In this document: piece by piece, positions 1-20,364 of the stretch
Layout of the letters: each line of letters begins with the position of its first letter
Position numbering within the stretch: the stretch's first letter is position 1
The notes under the pieces: generated by a model
What the model saw: only the letters and a program-made list of their open reading frames with translations
What the model was told of the DNA's origin: nothing
Database searches by the model: none
Position numbers and translations under genes: made by a program
Assembly: GCF_965363235.1 (NCBI RefSeq)
Contig: NC_134844.1
Span: forward strand, 20,814,646 to 20,878,645
Length of the DNA: 64,000 nucleotides
From: Mytilus galloprovincialis
Lineage: Eukaryota > Mollusca > Bivalvia > Mytilida > Mytilidae
Direction of reading: 5' to 3'

Positions 1-870
1 CATGGTTCAGTGACCACTTGAAAAAAAAGTTCAAATTTTTTGTAATGTTGAATTCTCTCTTATTATAGGATAACTATATTTGATATGTGCGTACCTTACA
101 AGGTCCTCATGTCTGTCAGACAGTTTTCACTTGACCCCGACCTCATTTTATGGATCAGTGAACAAGGTTAAGTTTTGGTGGTCAAGTCCATATCTCAGAT
201 ACTATAAGCAATAGGGCTAGTATATTTGGTGTATGGAAGGACTGTAAGGTGTACATGTCCAACTGGCAGGTGTCATCTGACCTTGACCTCATTTTCATGG
301 TTCAGTGGTTATAGTTAAATTTTTGTGTTTTGGTCTGTTTTTCTCATACTATATGCAATAGGTCTACTATATTTGTTGTATGGAATGATTGTAAGGTGTA
401 CATATCTAGCGGGCAGATGTCATGTGACCCTGACCTCATTTTCATGGTTCAGTGGTCTAAGTTAAGTTTTTGAGTTTTGGGCTTTTTATCTAATACTATA
501 TGCCATAGGTCAACTATATTTGGTGTATGGCAATATTTTATGATCTTTATGTCAGTCACGCAGGTTTTATTTGACCCTGACCTCATTTTCACGGTTCATT
601 GCACAGTGTTAAGTTTTTTTGTTTTGGTCTATTTTTCTTAAACTATAAGTAATGGGTCAACTATATATGTTGTATAGAAGCATTGTTAGCTGTACATGTC
701 TGCCTGGCATGTCTCATCTGACCTTGACCTCATTTTCAAGGTTCATTGGTCTTTGTTTAGTTATCTTGGTTAATGTTAAGTTTATGTGACAGTTGTAATA
801 AAGCTTAGCTTTATACCTAGGACTATCAACATAATATCAATGATTAGTATAGAAGGCGAGACATTTCAGC
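1..870. repeat. Tandem-module dispersed repeat, about 147-bp units
   Basis: About six diverged units each contain a phrase close to CATTTTCATGGTTCAGTGG. They recur near 1, 150, 297, 442, 588 and 737, a period of about 147 bp. The block ends around 780-890 in a non-repeated tail that includes AAAGCTTAGCTTT, a short palindrome. The left end is outside the window. Tandem core units plus a unique tail resemble the non-autonomous bivalve elements found elsewhere in this window. No coding potential is seen. It lies upstream of the first kinase exon visible here, so it is probably intronic. Confidence 0.75.
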
Positions 871-884
871 GTATGCACTCTTGT

Positions 885-1103
885 TATAAAATTTGTAAAT
901 TTTTACTAACATTTTCCACTGAAACTACTGGGCCAAGTTCATTATAGATAGAGATAACTGTAAGCAGCAAGAATGTTCAGTAAAGTAAGATGTACAAACA
1001 CATCACCATCACCAAAACACAATTTTGTCATGAATCCATCTGCTTCCTTTGTTTAATATTCACATAGACCAAGGTGAGCGACACAGGCTCTTTAGAGCCT
1101 CTA
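885..1103 (-). mobile_element. Truncated pearl-like element, 5' leader only
   Basis: The reverse complement matches the leader of the element at 21703-23076 almost base for base over about 215 nt. It includes the 16-nt terminal palindrome AGGCTCT-nn-AGAGCCT (here 1084-1099) and the CGCTCACC motif just inside it. Only the leader is present; core modules, microsatellite and 3' hairpin are missing, and the copy abuts the repeat block on its left. It is a fragment of a non-autonomous family and encodes nothing. Confidence 0.8.
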
Positions 1104-1975
1104 GTCTTGGTTTTCGCTCAATAACTTTTGAATAAGTAAACAGAAATCTATGAAATTTTAATATAAGGTCTATGACCACAAAAGGAAGGTTGGGATTGAT
1201 TTTGGGAGTTTAAGTCCCAACAGTTAAGAATTAGGGGCCAAAAACAGGTCCCAAAATAAGCATTTTTCTTGGTTTTTGCACAATAACTTTAGTATAAGTT
1301 AATAGAAATCTATGAAATTTTAACACAAGGTTTATGACCACAAAAGGAAGGTTTGGATTGATTTTGGGAGTTTTGGTCCCAGTGAATTAGGGGCCAAAAG
1401 GGTCCAAAATTAAACTTTGTTTGATTTCATCAAAAATTGAACTATTGGGGTTCTTTGATATACTGAATCTAACCCTGTATTTAGATTCTTAATTTTTGGT
1501 CCCGTCTTCAAATTGGTCTACATTAAGGGTCCAAAATTAAACTTAGTTTGATTTCAACAAAAATTCAATATATGGGGTACTTCAATATACTGAATCTAAC
1601 CGTGTATTTAGATTTTTAATATTTAGGACCAGTTATCAAATTGGTCCACATTGAGGTCTAAAGGGTCCAAAATTGAACTTTAAATTGAATACTTGGGGTT
1701 CTATCATATGCTGAATCTGACCATGTATTTAGATTTTGGATATTGGACCATAATAGGTAAATGTCCTATTTAAAATTTTTAAGTTTTTAAGTTTAAGTTC
1801 TTAGTCCACATTCATTCTGTTTCAGAAACCTATGTTGTGTCAACTATTTTATCACAATCTAAATTCAGAACTGTATCAAGCTTAAATGTTGTGTCCATAC
1901 TTGCCCCAACTGTTCAGGGTTCGACCTCTGCGGTCATATAAAGCTGCGCCCTGCAGAGCATCTGGTTTATAAATT
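1104..1975. repeat. Dispersed repeat with internal tandem modules
   Basis: Two related modules start near 1104 and 1270; both contain ATGACCACAAAAGGAAGG and GATTGATTTTGGGAG. They are followed by three weaker repeats built around GGTCCAAAATTAAACTT and TACTGAATCTAACC. The right end is a GC-richer stretch with small palindromes (GACCTCTGCGGTC; CTGCAG) up to about 1975. I read it as another leaderless bivalve-type element with tandem core units. There is no open reading frame of note. Confidence 0.65.
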
Positions 1976-9123
<7,148 letters not shown>

Positions 9124-12100
9124 AACATACAGCAAATCTTAATAGTGTGCCATTTACTCCATAAACACAGCTGGCCTGCATTGATGCTTTTAATAGTGAT
9201 GGAAAAAAGAAAAGATTTGTTAGCTTTTGTGTTTGTTTTGATTTATTTTTTCAGAGGGAAATTTCTTCTAAAGGAATTTATCTGGGGGCAAATATTTTGA
9301 GCAGTTGGTTTATAAGTTGAAATTAATTTTTTATTCATAAATATTTAAAGTATTACCAAATGAAAATACCGTCTACATTAACAGTAAAGTGTATTAGATT
9401 TGCCTACAAAAATATCTGTCTATATTTTATCTCCATATAAATCTGTACGTTAATCAATGTATTATCTTCATGCTACAAATTATGTAAATAGCATTCAATG
9501 GAATTTACGTAAAGAACTGAATTATTGATACCTTTCTATAAGTTGTCTTATCTAAATCAAACATTTTTGAGGAATTTAGGCAATAATTGAAAATGCACTT
9601 ACTCCAAATGTATTGCTGCAGTTGTTTTGCTTCAGAGGAAAGAGAAAATTAAGCAAAAATTTACAAGTGTTAATTGAGTTTCAAATGGGCATAAGTAAAT
9701 GATAACACTTTTATGTTTAGTAATTGTATATTAACTGCTGTCAATTGTCTGAAGAATTCCATTTGATTATTTCTCAGAGGTTTTTAATATCATTTACTGT
9801 TCATTTTAAATATGTACATTTATATAACCGATAGTGAAGCTGGTTTTATATAATGCTTTTTAAAATCCATATTTACTTACAGTACGTACAAATTGGGTGC
9901 TTTCTTTTCTTTTTTGGAAGCTTATATTTTTGTTGTAGTTGCAAAATTAGATTGTATTGATAAAATTATGCAATATTAAAAGAGAGAAGTCAAAATGATT
10001 TTTAACTTTAAAAAAATTCAAATCAAATTTGTTTGTAGTTCAAATGCTAAGAAGAACTTTATTGGGCTGTTCCAAGAATAAACTATTCAAATTTTATCTT
10101 AAATTTTCAAAACCAACTTGTTTCATTGGTTCATTTTAACAAAATACTCATCCATTGAATAAATAAATCATCCTTGTTTTATGTTCTGGCTTTATTGTGC
10201 TGTCATGATTTCATTTAAAAATAGAATTTTGAAGACTTGTGTTTTTACAAGTTAGTGTAAACCAAATACTCATTCATTTGTATTTGGCAATTTTTTTTTT
10301 TAAAGATAATGGAACAGTCTGAATGATGAACCTGTTTAGAAATGCATGGTACTTGTTTTAAGATACATAACCCTTTTCCCAGATCAATTTTACAACTATA
10401 TTAGTGAAGTAAAACAATTGATTTGTTTTAAGGATTTATCCATATACAAATGTCTTTTTCAAGTACCTTGTTTGTTTAAATAGAAAAACCCAAAACTAAT
10501 CCGATGATTGGCAATTTTTTAAAAAGAATTTACACTTTTTTTAAATTTATTATTTTAGCACAGACAAATAATGCTTATGAAGGTCTACAGCCAAAACATG
10601 TCAATTATTTATAGTGTTAAGATAGTTATTTTGGTGTTATGTCATGATTTTTTGGTCATTGGCAATCTAGTTAGCTAGACTAGACAAACCCAAGTTTTTT
10701 GGTTGCTATAGAAATATTTTCTGTAAAACTTGATTAGTTTTGAAAGTTAACGTTATAATCTGCATATATTAACAAAAATTATGTACTCTATGACTCTTTT
10801 TGTAAGGTGGCATTTCCACACAGCAGGGCTTTATAAATGACATCATCATAGGTGTGTGTACCTAGTGTTGATTTCAGTGTTTCACATACAGACATTTTAA
10901 CAACCATTTATATTGAACCACAATTGTCTTTTTCTCATTTTGTTCAAAATTTTCTTCATTTTGTTTTCTTCAGTTCTAATACTTTAACAGCCATTTTACA
11001 CTTACCAAAAAAGTACTGAGTTTAAACAAGTCATTTGAAATTGGATTCAAAAAAAATAACTTCATGTATATAACATTGAAATCAGCAAAGACCAAATAAA
11101 TATTCAGTTTTTTCAATAATAGATGTATTTTATCTTACCACAGGTAGTATTATAAATGTGATATCCAAAGTGACATGTCTTTGTATTTCTAATAATGGCA
11201 TGACATGTCTTGTATTTCTCATGATGGTATGATATGTCTATGTATTTCTCATGACGATGTGAAGTGTCTGTATTTTTATGATGGTATGACATGCCTATGT
11301 ATTTCTCATGATGGTGTGACATGTCCTGTATTCTTCATGATGATTGTACCACATTCCATTTTCACTGTGTTGTTTTATTTACCATTTCCATTTTTGAGGA
11401 AACATTTTTACGAAGTTGATCAGCTAGGTCAAATTTAACCTTAGGCACCATTCTGCTTCAAAATTTGTGTTGTATTTACATAAGCATCCAGAATGTCAGC
11501 TTTTTATTTTTGACCTCTAATATTTTTCCATGTAAGAAGAGAAAACTACAGTATGTATTCAGTTGATCTTCCCTTTTCAAAAGAGATGATTGTAAATAGC
11601 TAATTGATATGCTACAATGCTTTCGGTATTTTTTACGATTGTTATTAACTATTGTACTATTAGAAGAAGAACTATGGTATCCGGTAGACATCTACCTGCA
11701 TGCATTGTTTAACCTTGTACCCATGTTAAGATGTAAAAATAACAGTGTGCCATTAACTAACAGTTTGTGATAGAAAATGTCCGTTTTTTTGTGGATAAAT
11801 CTGGTTTCAACTAATAGATCGGACTCCCATCAATATATACAAATGAATTAATTAGAAGCAACCACAAACAATAATGTTATTGTAGGAAATATTTTTAATT
11901 GTGATTTAATCAACAAAAGTGCTTAAAACTGTGTCTACTGATTCATTTACATGGAAAGTGATGGAAATTTGGACAAAACTGATACAATTTAGCAAGTTCT
12001 GTTTGCTGAAACTACATACTCTACTTGGTCTTTTTAACTCTTTTGATTTGAGTGTCACTGAAGATTCTTTTGTAAACAAATTCAAGCCTGGTATTTATGA

Positions 12101-14104
12101 TGAGTTTATTTCATGATGACCTGTTGATATTACAGAGAAACTTCTTACATGTGTTCGTTTGAAAATCCATAAAAAAAATGCTGAGAAAATAGATTTTTCT
12201 TTCAAGCAATAAAATGTTGTCTTGTTTTAGATTGTTCCATCATATTCACAGTTTTTGTTTTCCATTTTATTTATTATTCATCTGTTTTTTATTTATTAGT
12301 TATTTTGTGTAGTTCACCCATGAATCATGAAATAAAAATAGCAAAGACTGACTTAATTTAGTTACACATTATTTTTTGTTTTTATTTAAACTTATTATAT
12401 CATACACTTAGGGAATACCATTTAAACTCATTTTGTTGTTGGTTTGATAAACTGACCTTAATTTACCTAATGGTATGTATCACGCCAATACTTGATTTAA
12501 TCATTTTAATACTGTGGATTCATTCATTTTTGAGGGCTCCATTATTTTGTGATTTGAGGAAAATTGTATTCTTTTCGATACTTGACAAATTCTAGTTTAT
12601 TGGAAATTTGTATTTTGTTGTAAAAGAAATTATTGTTCACTTCTACCTGCAAAATCCGAAAAAAAATACTGTAGAAACATTAAATTTCTTGGGTTTAAAA
12701 TTTAGTTGTTTTGTCTCTATATAAGATTTCATGGGGATTTAATTTCGTGGTTTCCAGTAAATGAAAGTGATATTATATGTAGGTTAGAATTTCGTGGGGT
12801 TTTTAATTTCGTTGATATATTCTTTCCAAGAAAAAATCAAAATTAAATCATCCAAGAAAAATTTCTGCCTTTACAATAGTATCCCACAAATAGAACCACA
12901 GTACATGGAATTAAGGAAATAATTTCTATAGCAAAACAGTTTAGTTTTAAGGGAGAGTAAATTTTAACTTGACAAATGTTCATGCACTGTAACTATTCTA
13001 TTAAATATATTTTTAAGTAATGCCTTCCAATACACAAAAACAGACTGGGGTAGTTTTGCATGCAACTTTTCCATTATTTCACATATATCAAGTTCCAGTT
13101 TATATTACAGTTTTTATTTATGATTTTATATTGTGTTTTTGAATTTGAGGTTCATAATGAGAAATAGAAGTGTAATGATTATTCCACATTGTTGAATCAT
13201 ACCAAAGTGGATGTGGATCTAATTGATCTTTTTATCATGTGTAACTTAACATTTCTATAATATTGTCTCACAGATAACCTATTAATAATCAGGTTTGTCG
13301 TTAATATTATACTTGTGTATGCATGTTTCTTTGGCTAATATTTTTACCATTGCTTTAAAGTATCATTAAAGCTGAGCCCCTTACATTATGAAACCATTCT
13401 TGACGGCCCATATTTATGTGTCAGATATTTGAAAATAATAGTTTGACATACATTTACCTTACAGTCCCATTGATACTGTATTTTTGTAGATAATTTTAAA
13501 GATAGAAATTCAGTTATGATATTAGACTATGTATTGGATAAGGGCTGTCGGTTAGTTAAAACATTTACACTTATTTCAAATTTGCAAAGGAAAATATTGT
13601 GTAAATCTTAATTTCGATAAGATAATTTTCTATATTTTATTGTCAGTTCTTTGGAATTATTTTAATACATTGAATGACTTGTCTTTCAATTACCAATGAT
13701 AGACCATTTTACTTTATAAAAAGATAAAGAGGCATCTGGTAATGATGGGTTATACATGATAATTATGTTTGACTGCTAGTGATTTTTGTTTATAATTCTG
13801 TGATATGTAGATATATGATTGTTTCTTTGTCCTCTGGGTGGATGTACACAAATAAACAAATAAATCACAAATCTTGTCATATTGTTCTTTATACTTAATA
13901 TATTGCAATTTATATGTGTCAAGAGTATATACCCTTGTGAATGAATTCTGTATGGTAGAAGTTCTTGTCTATTGTTTCAAAAAAAGAACAAACTCATAAC
14001 AATATGCTGTTTAAGTATTGTTTGTGACTTATGGTTTTCCTGTAAGTCTAATTAACATCTATTGTAAGTATCAAATTAAGTTTGGTAAACAACTTATGGT
14101 ATCC
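9124..14104 (+). other. AT-rich tail of kinase gene, putative 3' UTR then spacer
   Basis: There is no convincing coding region in almost 5 kb. Overlapping polyadenylation signals AATAAA lie at 10077-10082 and 10158-10167, and a double signal AATAAACAAATAAA at 13851-13864 is followed by T/GT-rich sequence. The first group would give a 3' UTR near 1 kb, the last one of 4.7 kb; which is used cannot be told from sequence. The base composition is uniform and no dispersed repeat of this window is recognised in it, which fits a long, constrained UTR. Confidence 0.45.
11160..11345. repeat. About 30-bp minisatellite, six diverged units
   Basis: Units resemble ATGATGGTATGACATGTC followed by TATGTATTTCTC. 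Six copies show substitutions and small length changes. It lies in the putative 3' UTR or just downstream of the kinase gene. Frames across it look open but are repeat artefacts. Confidence 0.85.
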
Positions 14105-14395
14105 ATATAAAACAGTAAAATAACAAAAATACTGAACTCCAGGAAATTCAAAATGGAAAGTCCTTTACAAAATGGCAAAATCAAAAGCTCAAACACATCT
14201 AATGAATGGAAAACAACTGTCATACTCCTGACTGGGAACAGACATTTCCTTTTGTAGAAAATGGGTGATTAAACCTGGCTTTAAAGTTGACTAAACCTTT
14301 CACTTGGATGACAGTCGCATAGAATTTCACCATATCTACAACTATGTGTGAGGAAAACAAACAGACATACTAGAAATAGGTAAATAAATTCCAAA
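14105..14395 (+). repeat. Dispersed repeat family E
   Basis: Contains ATACTGAACTCCAGGAAATTC, GGAAAGTCC, GCAAAATCAAAAGCTCAAA, GAATGGAAAACAACTGTCAT and ACAGTCGCAT. The same ordered phrases occur at 30295-30600, 31560-31855, partly at 44690-44815, and inverted at 40135-40370. It is a non-coding mussel-type interspersed repeat. Confidence 0.8.
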
Positions 14396-14681
14396 ATAAG
14401 TTGGCATACAACTGTATTTTAATTTGATTTACCTGAACAATATTTATTTTTATCTGTTTCACCTATCTTGGTAGTATCTTTTTAAGTTAACTGCTATTTA
14501 TAGCACTTAGTTTAATACTATTCATTGTATCCACTCTGGTTTTATTAATGCATCCAATAAGTATCTAAAAATGCCACCCTACAAACACATACTAGTTGCT
14601 TTATTGCAAGGAAGATTTCACAAAGCAATATTATATAGGTTATTGGAAGACAGTATCTTCAGTGTTCTCCCCAGGCCGTTT

Positions 14682-14790
14682 TAGCGTCGCGGTACCACGA
14701 CGCTATATTTTTTCACCGTGATGCTATAATAATTCCCGCGACGCTATAATTATTCCCGCGACGCTATAATTATTTTGAAGATGCTATTTT
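14682..14790. repeat. Short palindrome plus tandem GACGCTATAAT units
   Basis: TAGCGTCG (14682-14689) and CGACGCTA (14698-14705) form an 8-bp inverted repeat around CGGTACCA. They are followed by four direct copies of a 19-21 nt unit, (C)GCGACGCTATAATTATTCC. The GC-rich unit stands out against the AT-rich surroundings. It looks like the edge of a mobile element, with no partner end identified. Confidence 0.7.
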
Positions 14791-17340
14791 ACTTGTCCTC
14801 AATTTTGAACTTTCATCTATTATCGATTATGATCATAAAAATTATATCACCTTTAATTGTAATCCCTTTAAGTCGGACACTAAAAGCAATTAAGAGATTA
14901 AATAGCCAGGTGTTAATTGCCCTCAGGGTGATAACTGTTTGGAAGCGAATATCCCAAGCTGACACTGTGACATGACTGATGTTGTTGTTCAGCAACAATG
15001 CAGTGTTGTTCTGTGCATTTCATAAGATTCTTATGAAATGCACAGAACAAGCAGTATATTTCACTGCATTGTTGCTGAACAACAACATCAGAATGATTTT
15101 TCCTTTCTCAAATCCTTCAATGAAATCTATTAGAAGGAAGAAGGGGACTAGGGAAGGAAAGTTCACTATATTTGTCTCGGGACCCTATCCAAATTTTTCC
15201 ATGAAAGGAGAAATCTCATTCTGAGCAATAAATCTATCGCCAATTGAGTATCAACACCCTATAAGGGTTAGAAACATTTTCTTCAATATGGAATGGTCCA
15301 GATAAGGATGATGCAAATCCACTAGATGTGTAAATACGAAACTACAACCTGGGAAATCTGGTAAAACCCAGAGCCTGCAGATAGGTAAAAAAAATATGGA
15401 ACGCATACACTTCATCTTATCATACTTACCGAATGAACTTGCGGATTTGGCCTAGATATGGATATGTATATAAACATCTGTCAACTCCGGTGACATGTCC
15501 ACCCTTTTCTACCGTGACATACCCAAATGAAATTAACCACTAATAGATATGTCTGTCTCCAGCTTGAATTGATGCTCTTTAAGATGCTGATTCATGTAGC
15601 GAAGATGTATAAGAGGTCTCATACAGCCACTTTTCCTGTGGATAAATACTCGAGTATAAATCAAGTTCTCACTACTTCCAAACTCCTATACCACCTTTTT
15701 AAAGAAGCTCATTAACCTCTTCTCCTAGGAAGATATTTTGGTCTTGATCCCATGTCACTGACATGTTGAGAGGAACTGAAGACGGCTGAATGTAGAATTA
15801 AAGTTTTCCCAAGAAATGCAAGAAAGTTGTAAAACCCAAATAAAGTTGAATATGCCTTTTACCAGGACACTTACCCTCTTCGTAATGATTTGCGAATATT
15901 AAAATCCATGGAACTAGTCCCAGATGGAAAAGCTGTATGACCAAAGCCTTTATACTTGATACCTTAGGCTATACCCTTGATGGAACGAAGCTCAGAAATT
16001 GTATCATCCACAAAATAAAGGGCCGACATGATACGACCAGATTCTGGAAAGCATTTATACCATTTTTGTTTCTCCTTTTCCAAAAGTCAGCAGGGGCAAG
16101 TATTCTGTATCTGTATCTTTATATTTTCTGCCAATATAGGCACACCTTCAGTATGAAGTTAGCAATATCCTTTCACCAGTAGAATCTTATAAGTTAAAAG
16201 TATCAAATCATCAATGGAATTTATATAAAGATGTACACTATATACAATTGTCGGTATACCTCTGCATCATTATCACACACGTTCTTGTCAATAAAATCTA
16301 AAAATGAGTCCTTAAGTAGCAAGAGATTTACACGACGAAACGAAGAGGAGAATTGAAGTTAGAGGAATCCTCATCATGAGATTAACTTGTATTTTAGGTG
16401 CAAAAAAAAAACAAAAAAAAAACTATCCTTCTGGTCAATTTCTTTTCTATTGCCACCTTCCCTGACTGGCTATGGTGCTAACAATAGGTTAACACATCTT
16501 CTTTCAAATATGAATAAGACGATCACTCAATTCAAGGTATTGTGCCTAAACGTTTGCCCTAAATTGGGTAGCACAATGAGTGAACGCCTTAAGATACTAG
16601 TGTTCTGTAATAGAAGACTCGGAAGGGTTGACTTGACTGTTCCCTTTGCCAATATTTTGCACTATATGGACCAAAGAGAAGGATTGGGTGGCTAATAAGA
16701 ATAGTTTTACGGCCACCTAGACATATGAATTGTATCGCTCATCAAATTTAAAGGAGATTTACAACTTATTACTCGCTGCTGTCTACAGGCCTGATAAACG
16801 TATGTATTATCTGAGAAAGTCAATCTCAACCAAGACAAGTGAGTTTTATGACCCAGTAAGGGAATCATATTGAATGGAAAAAGCAGGTGTCATGCCTGTC
16901 TGGGACTCCACAGTTTCTTCTATTGCTGCAGCATCAGACACAGCGAATTGTCCAATAAAAACCCAACCCACATAAAAGCAACGGAGAATCATCAAGTTCT
17001 AACTCTTCTCCTTTCCATTCTTATGTGGGGAAATCCCGCAGCAGGAGGCGGCCTTCGATTGTCCCTTAACACTTGTGTTTTCTATTCTACAATTATCATT
17101 TCTATATCACTTTACACGGGTCAGCAATTAATCGTCCCCTTCCGACGGACTATCCTCGTTTCTCAGGACAATACCCGCAATAGGTGTCGAGGGAAAGCAT
17201 AAAGTTTCAGTAGCTTCATAAAGTAGACGAGGCACTAGGTTCCGCGGAACTCTCACTTTTTTTTTAACTGTTCGAAACGAAATTTCAATAGACCTTCTAT
17301 ATTTCAATTGGAACTGAAAATGCACTTTTACTGGTCGACT
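14791..17340. other. Anonymous block, possibly an old element remnant
   Basis: This 2.5-kb stretch is less AT-rich than its surroundings and follows the GACGCTATAAT repeats. It has no intact coding region. A few short peptide similarities to retroelement polymerase regions can be imagined but are too weak to assign a family. If it is an element, it is a much-broken, old one. No terminal repeats were found. The hairpin at 14977-15090 lies at its left edge. Confidence 0.25.
14977..15090. repeat. Near-perfect long hairpin
   Basis: Outer arms 14977-15005 and 15062-15090 are exact 29-nt reverse complements. Inner arms 15006-15027 and 15029-15050 are exact 22-nt reverse complements around a single T. 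The only irregularity is an 11-nt one-sided bulge at 15051-15061. Together 51 bp are paired with no mismatch, so the arms must be recent or maintained. Confidence 0.95.
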
Positions 17341-18350
17341 TTATTATAAACTCTAATTGAAGAAGAGAACAGATTCTTCTCAAATACAAGAAGAAACAAT
17401 TCTTTAGGCTTTCTTTTACTTTACTTTCAAATATATTAATGATGTCCTGTCAATCAACACACTATTTTCCAGCGCTGGCTTCCACTTCATATATCCTTGT
17501 TCACTAAAACTAAAATTATAGATACTTACAAAACTAGATGGTCTGCATAATTCCTTATTCTTGATCTATATATTTGAATATATGGCCATCTTTAAAAAAA
17601 AAGAACATAGGACAAACTTTATGATTTCAAGATTCCAGATTGTTACTTCTCATGTCTTTATATGTGCAACATACCCTGTGTGTGTGGTGTACGATCATTC
17701 ACTGTCCCGTATTGTTTGTTGACTAATACGATGTGCATGTTTTTGTTGTATTTTTTTTTGAAAATTCGTCTTATCAATCAACTTACCGAGGGTGTCATAT
17801 TACTATCTGGATTTTTCAACAAAATGCAGTCTCTTTCCTTTTTTAAATTTATACAATTCATCTATCTTACGCCTTTCTTATATACTGTCTATTTATATAA
17901 TTGTACGGGTACACGCCGAGCTCCTTAGCGATTTTGTAGAGGCAAATGAAATGTATTTTCGACACAGTATTGTTTGTATTTGCTGGACCGGGTCTGTACT
18001 TTGACTTTCTGAAATATTTTGATAATGTTCAATGTAAATCACGAGAAAGTGATATGATACAGCCTAGGGGTAAAACATTGGGAGTTAATGGTGTTTCTCA
18101 GTTCATATTTTATAAACAAATATTAAAATGGTCTTAACTTTTAAAAAGGTAAGCAAATTAGCAAGTCTCACATAAGACTCTTTTTAATTCAGCAAGAAAA
18201 ATAACTGTTTATTTAAATTATTGCAATTCAGACTGTCGTTTGAATTTCTTATTTTAACCGTTGTGCATGCATATAGGGATCAATATTGTTTTAGAGCGCA
18301 TTATACCTAATTTTCGCAGATATGTTCTAATATCTACAAATTAATGAATC
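17341..18350. other. Spacer, nothing recognised
   Basis: AT-rich spacer downstream of the first sulfotransferase gene. Small open frames exist on the + strand but show no codon structure or recognisable domain. Confidence 0.5.
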
Positions 18351-20364
18351 TCATTCAAGATAGTCATATTGACGGTATCTTATTTTTTTAACAAACGATA
18401 TCTCATGCATGTTAAGATATTCACAGTCTTTTTGAGTAACGGTAAATGACGTAGACCACTTCGACGATTCGACATAATAACCTTTGCTGTGATGTGCCTT
18501 TAAAATGCAGTAATCCTCTACTCCTTCACGCAATCGATCAAAATATAACAATTCTAAATGAAAGTCTAGACCCTCCTTTTGAATCTGTGACCACAGGCGT
18601 CTGTAAAAGAAATTGTATAAGTCGTAGTCTAACTTTGCAAATCTTTCGTATAAATACCTATTGGTATTGTCAACAAATAGATATGACTTTCGTGCTGTAT
18701 TTTTCCTTAAATACAAGACGTCCTTTATAGTCCATCCTAATATACGTCTCATCATAACTACAGACTCGGTGAAATATTCCATTACAATCACAAACTGGAA
18801 CTCTTTATCAAGTTTACTCAAATAGTTCATGCTGTCTTCTTCTGAATAATGATGAAATAGACTAGAAGGAAATCCGAATTCAACTGCCATTCTGTTGTTT
18901 GTATATGACCACCGATATGGTAAACCATTTTCATAATGAGTAGGATATTGGAGATACTTTAAAACTTTGTTTTCAGCTATGATGTCTTTCAATATATGAC
19001 TAGGCCTAAAATAATTCAAAGTAGACAGGAACTGATCAAATGGTTCGCGAACAATGCCTATATACGCTGTGTCAATTGGCATATACTTATGAAACGCTTC
19101 ATTGTCATACAAAACATGGCAGCATAAAATATCAAATGTTCTATTAGGCGGAGGAGGAAGAATGTTATCGTTATTCAAAGATGACTGTAAACTGATAACG
19201 TTATCAAATTGATGGTCTCGAACTCGAGAAATTACAAACGTGAGGTTGCGAGATTCACCGTAGCGTAGAAAAATGTTCTGTGCGGTTGAACTTCCTGCTT
19301 TGTGAACTTTCACAAACGCCACTCTTCTGAAAAATGTTTTGCTCAATTCAATATTTTGTGTATCATTCGTGGAGATGGAACTAGGTTTTGGTAGTGTTGA
19401 ATTCTCATTAGACTCTTCGGTATGTTTTGTTGAAGTGATATTTTGATTTTGAGTCGTGTTTAGCGAAGATTTTGTCAACATAAAAGGTTCGATCTCAAAG
19501 ATTTTATTTAGCTTTTTATTTTGTTGATCGTTGTCTTCCACATATGAATTCACATAACGTAGGTAGTTTGTATCCTGCAGAAGTACATAGAGTGCCACCA
19601 AAAGTACAGAAAATGTAATAACCTTGAATCTGAAATAAACAAAATATGTATTCCATAGGCGTTCTGGGTTTCTAACTGCAGTTGTATGTTAATTATTAAT
19701 CTCACACTAGACAACGGTAAATGAATTTAAGTCTGAAAAATACAAATTCGACCTCAACGCGATTTAAAACATACATTGTATCGTAACGTGGGTCTGATAT
19801 ATTAAATTATAAGCCTGATATCTTTGATAACTATTGCATTACTACTTTAATAGACTTTATTGATATGCCTTATCACTCAACATCACTCTCCTATATATTT
19901 TTCAACAAGATTTACACGGCGGGAATCAAAAACGGTTGACCCATTTAGAACAAGTGAGTTTATCCGCAGTTTTTGGTGAAGCTCGTATAACTTTACCTTA
20001 GTTTTTTGGGGAAGTGTGTTGCGAAAATGGTTGTTAGTCGTCTCTTGTTTTTGATTGTCATTGGCATCTTCTCAATCCCTTGTTTTTTTTAACTTCTCGG
20101 AATCCGGACTTCAACTCCGATTTTATATTAAATTTTGTGTCTTTTTGAACAAACCTAAATCGACTCTTACATTATCCAGCTTCTATCGGAATCTTATGAT
20201 GATTAAACAATACTTACTCAAATGAAAAAAACAAACTAATTCTACTGACTGACTACAGATACAGTTATAAGGCTGATACATTTGATAACTAACTACAGTA
20301 GCTTTTTAAAATTGATTGCTATTAAAAAGTCTCAAAACATGACTTACATCTGTTTTTTACACAT
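18351..20364 (-). CDS. Galactose-3-O-sulfotransferase-like enzyme, paralogue 1
   Basis: Transfers sulfate from PAPS to the 3-OH of galactose on glycolipids or glycans in the Golgi lumen (Gal3ST family, Pfam PF06990). The main exon is 18351-19629, with acceptor AG at 19630-19631. A 17-nt coding first exon, 20348-20364, is proposed: ATGTGTAAAAAACAGAT before GTAAGT. Its phase joins exactly, giving MCKKQI-FKVITFSVLLVALYVL, a textbook short basic tail plus signal anchor. An in-frame TAA lies upstream with no other ATG between. The assembled protein is about 431 aa. After a low-complexity stem with N-glycosylation sites come the 5'-phosphosulfate loop KVHKAGSSTAQN (about residues 113-124), the 3'-phosphate motif GIVREPFDQF, and the family block EYFTESVVMMRRILGW. 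Intron length is 718 bp. Acceptor specificity cannot be read. The first exon is a prediction (about 0.65); the main exon is secure. Confidence 0.88.

Noticed and set aside
15937-17202. Retroelement polymerase remnant in the anonymous block
   Set aside because: Only a few short peptide resemblances; too weak to assign to any family. If real it is an old, much-broken fossil.
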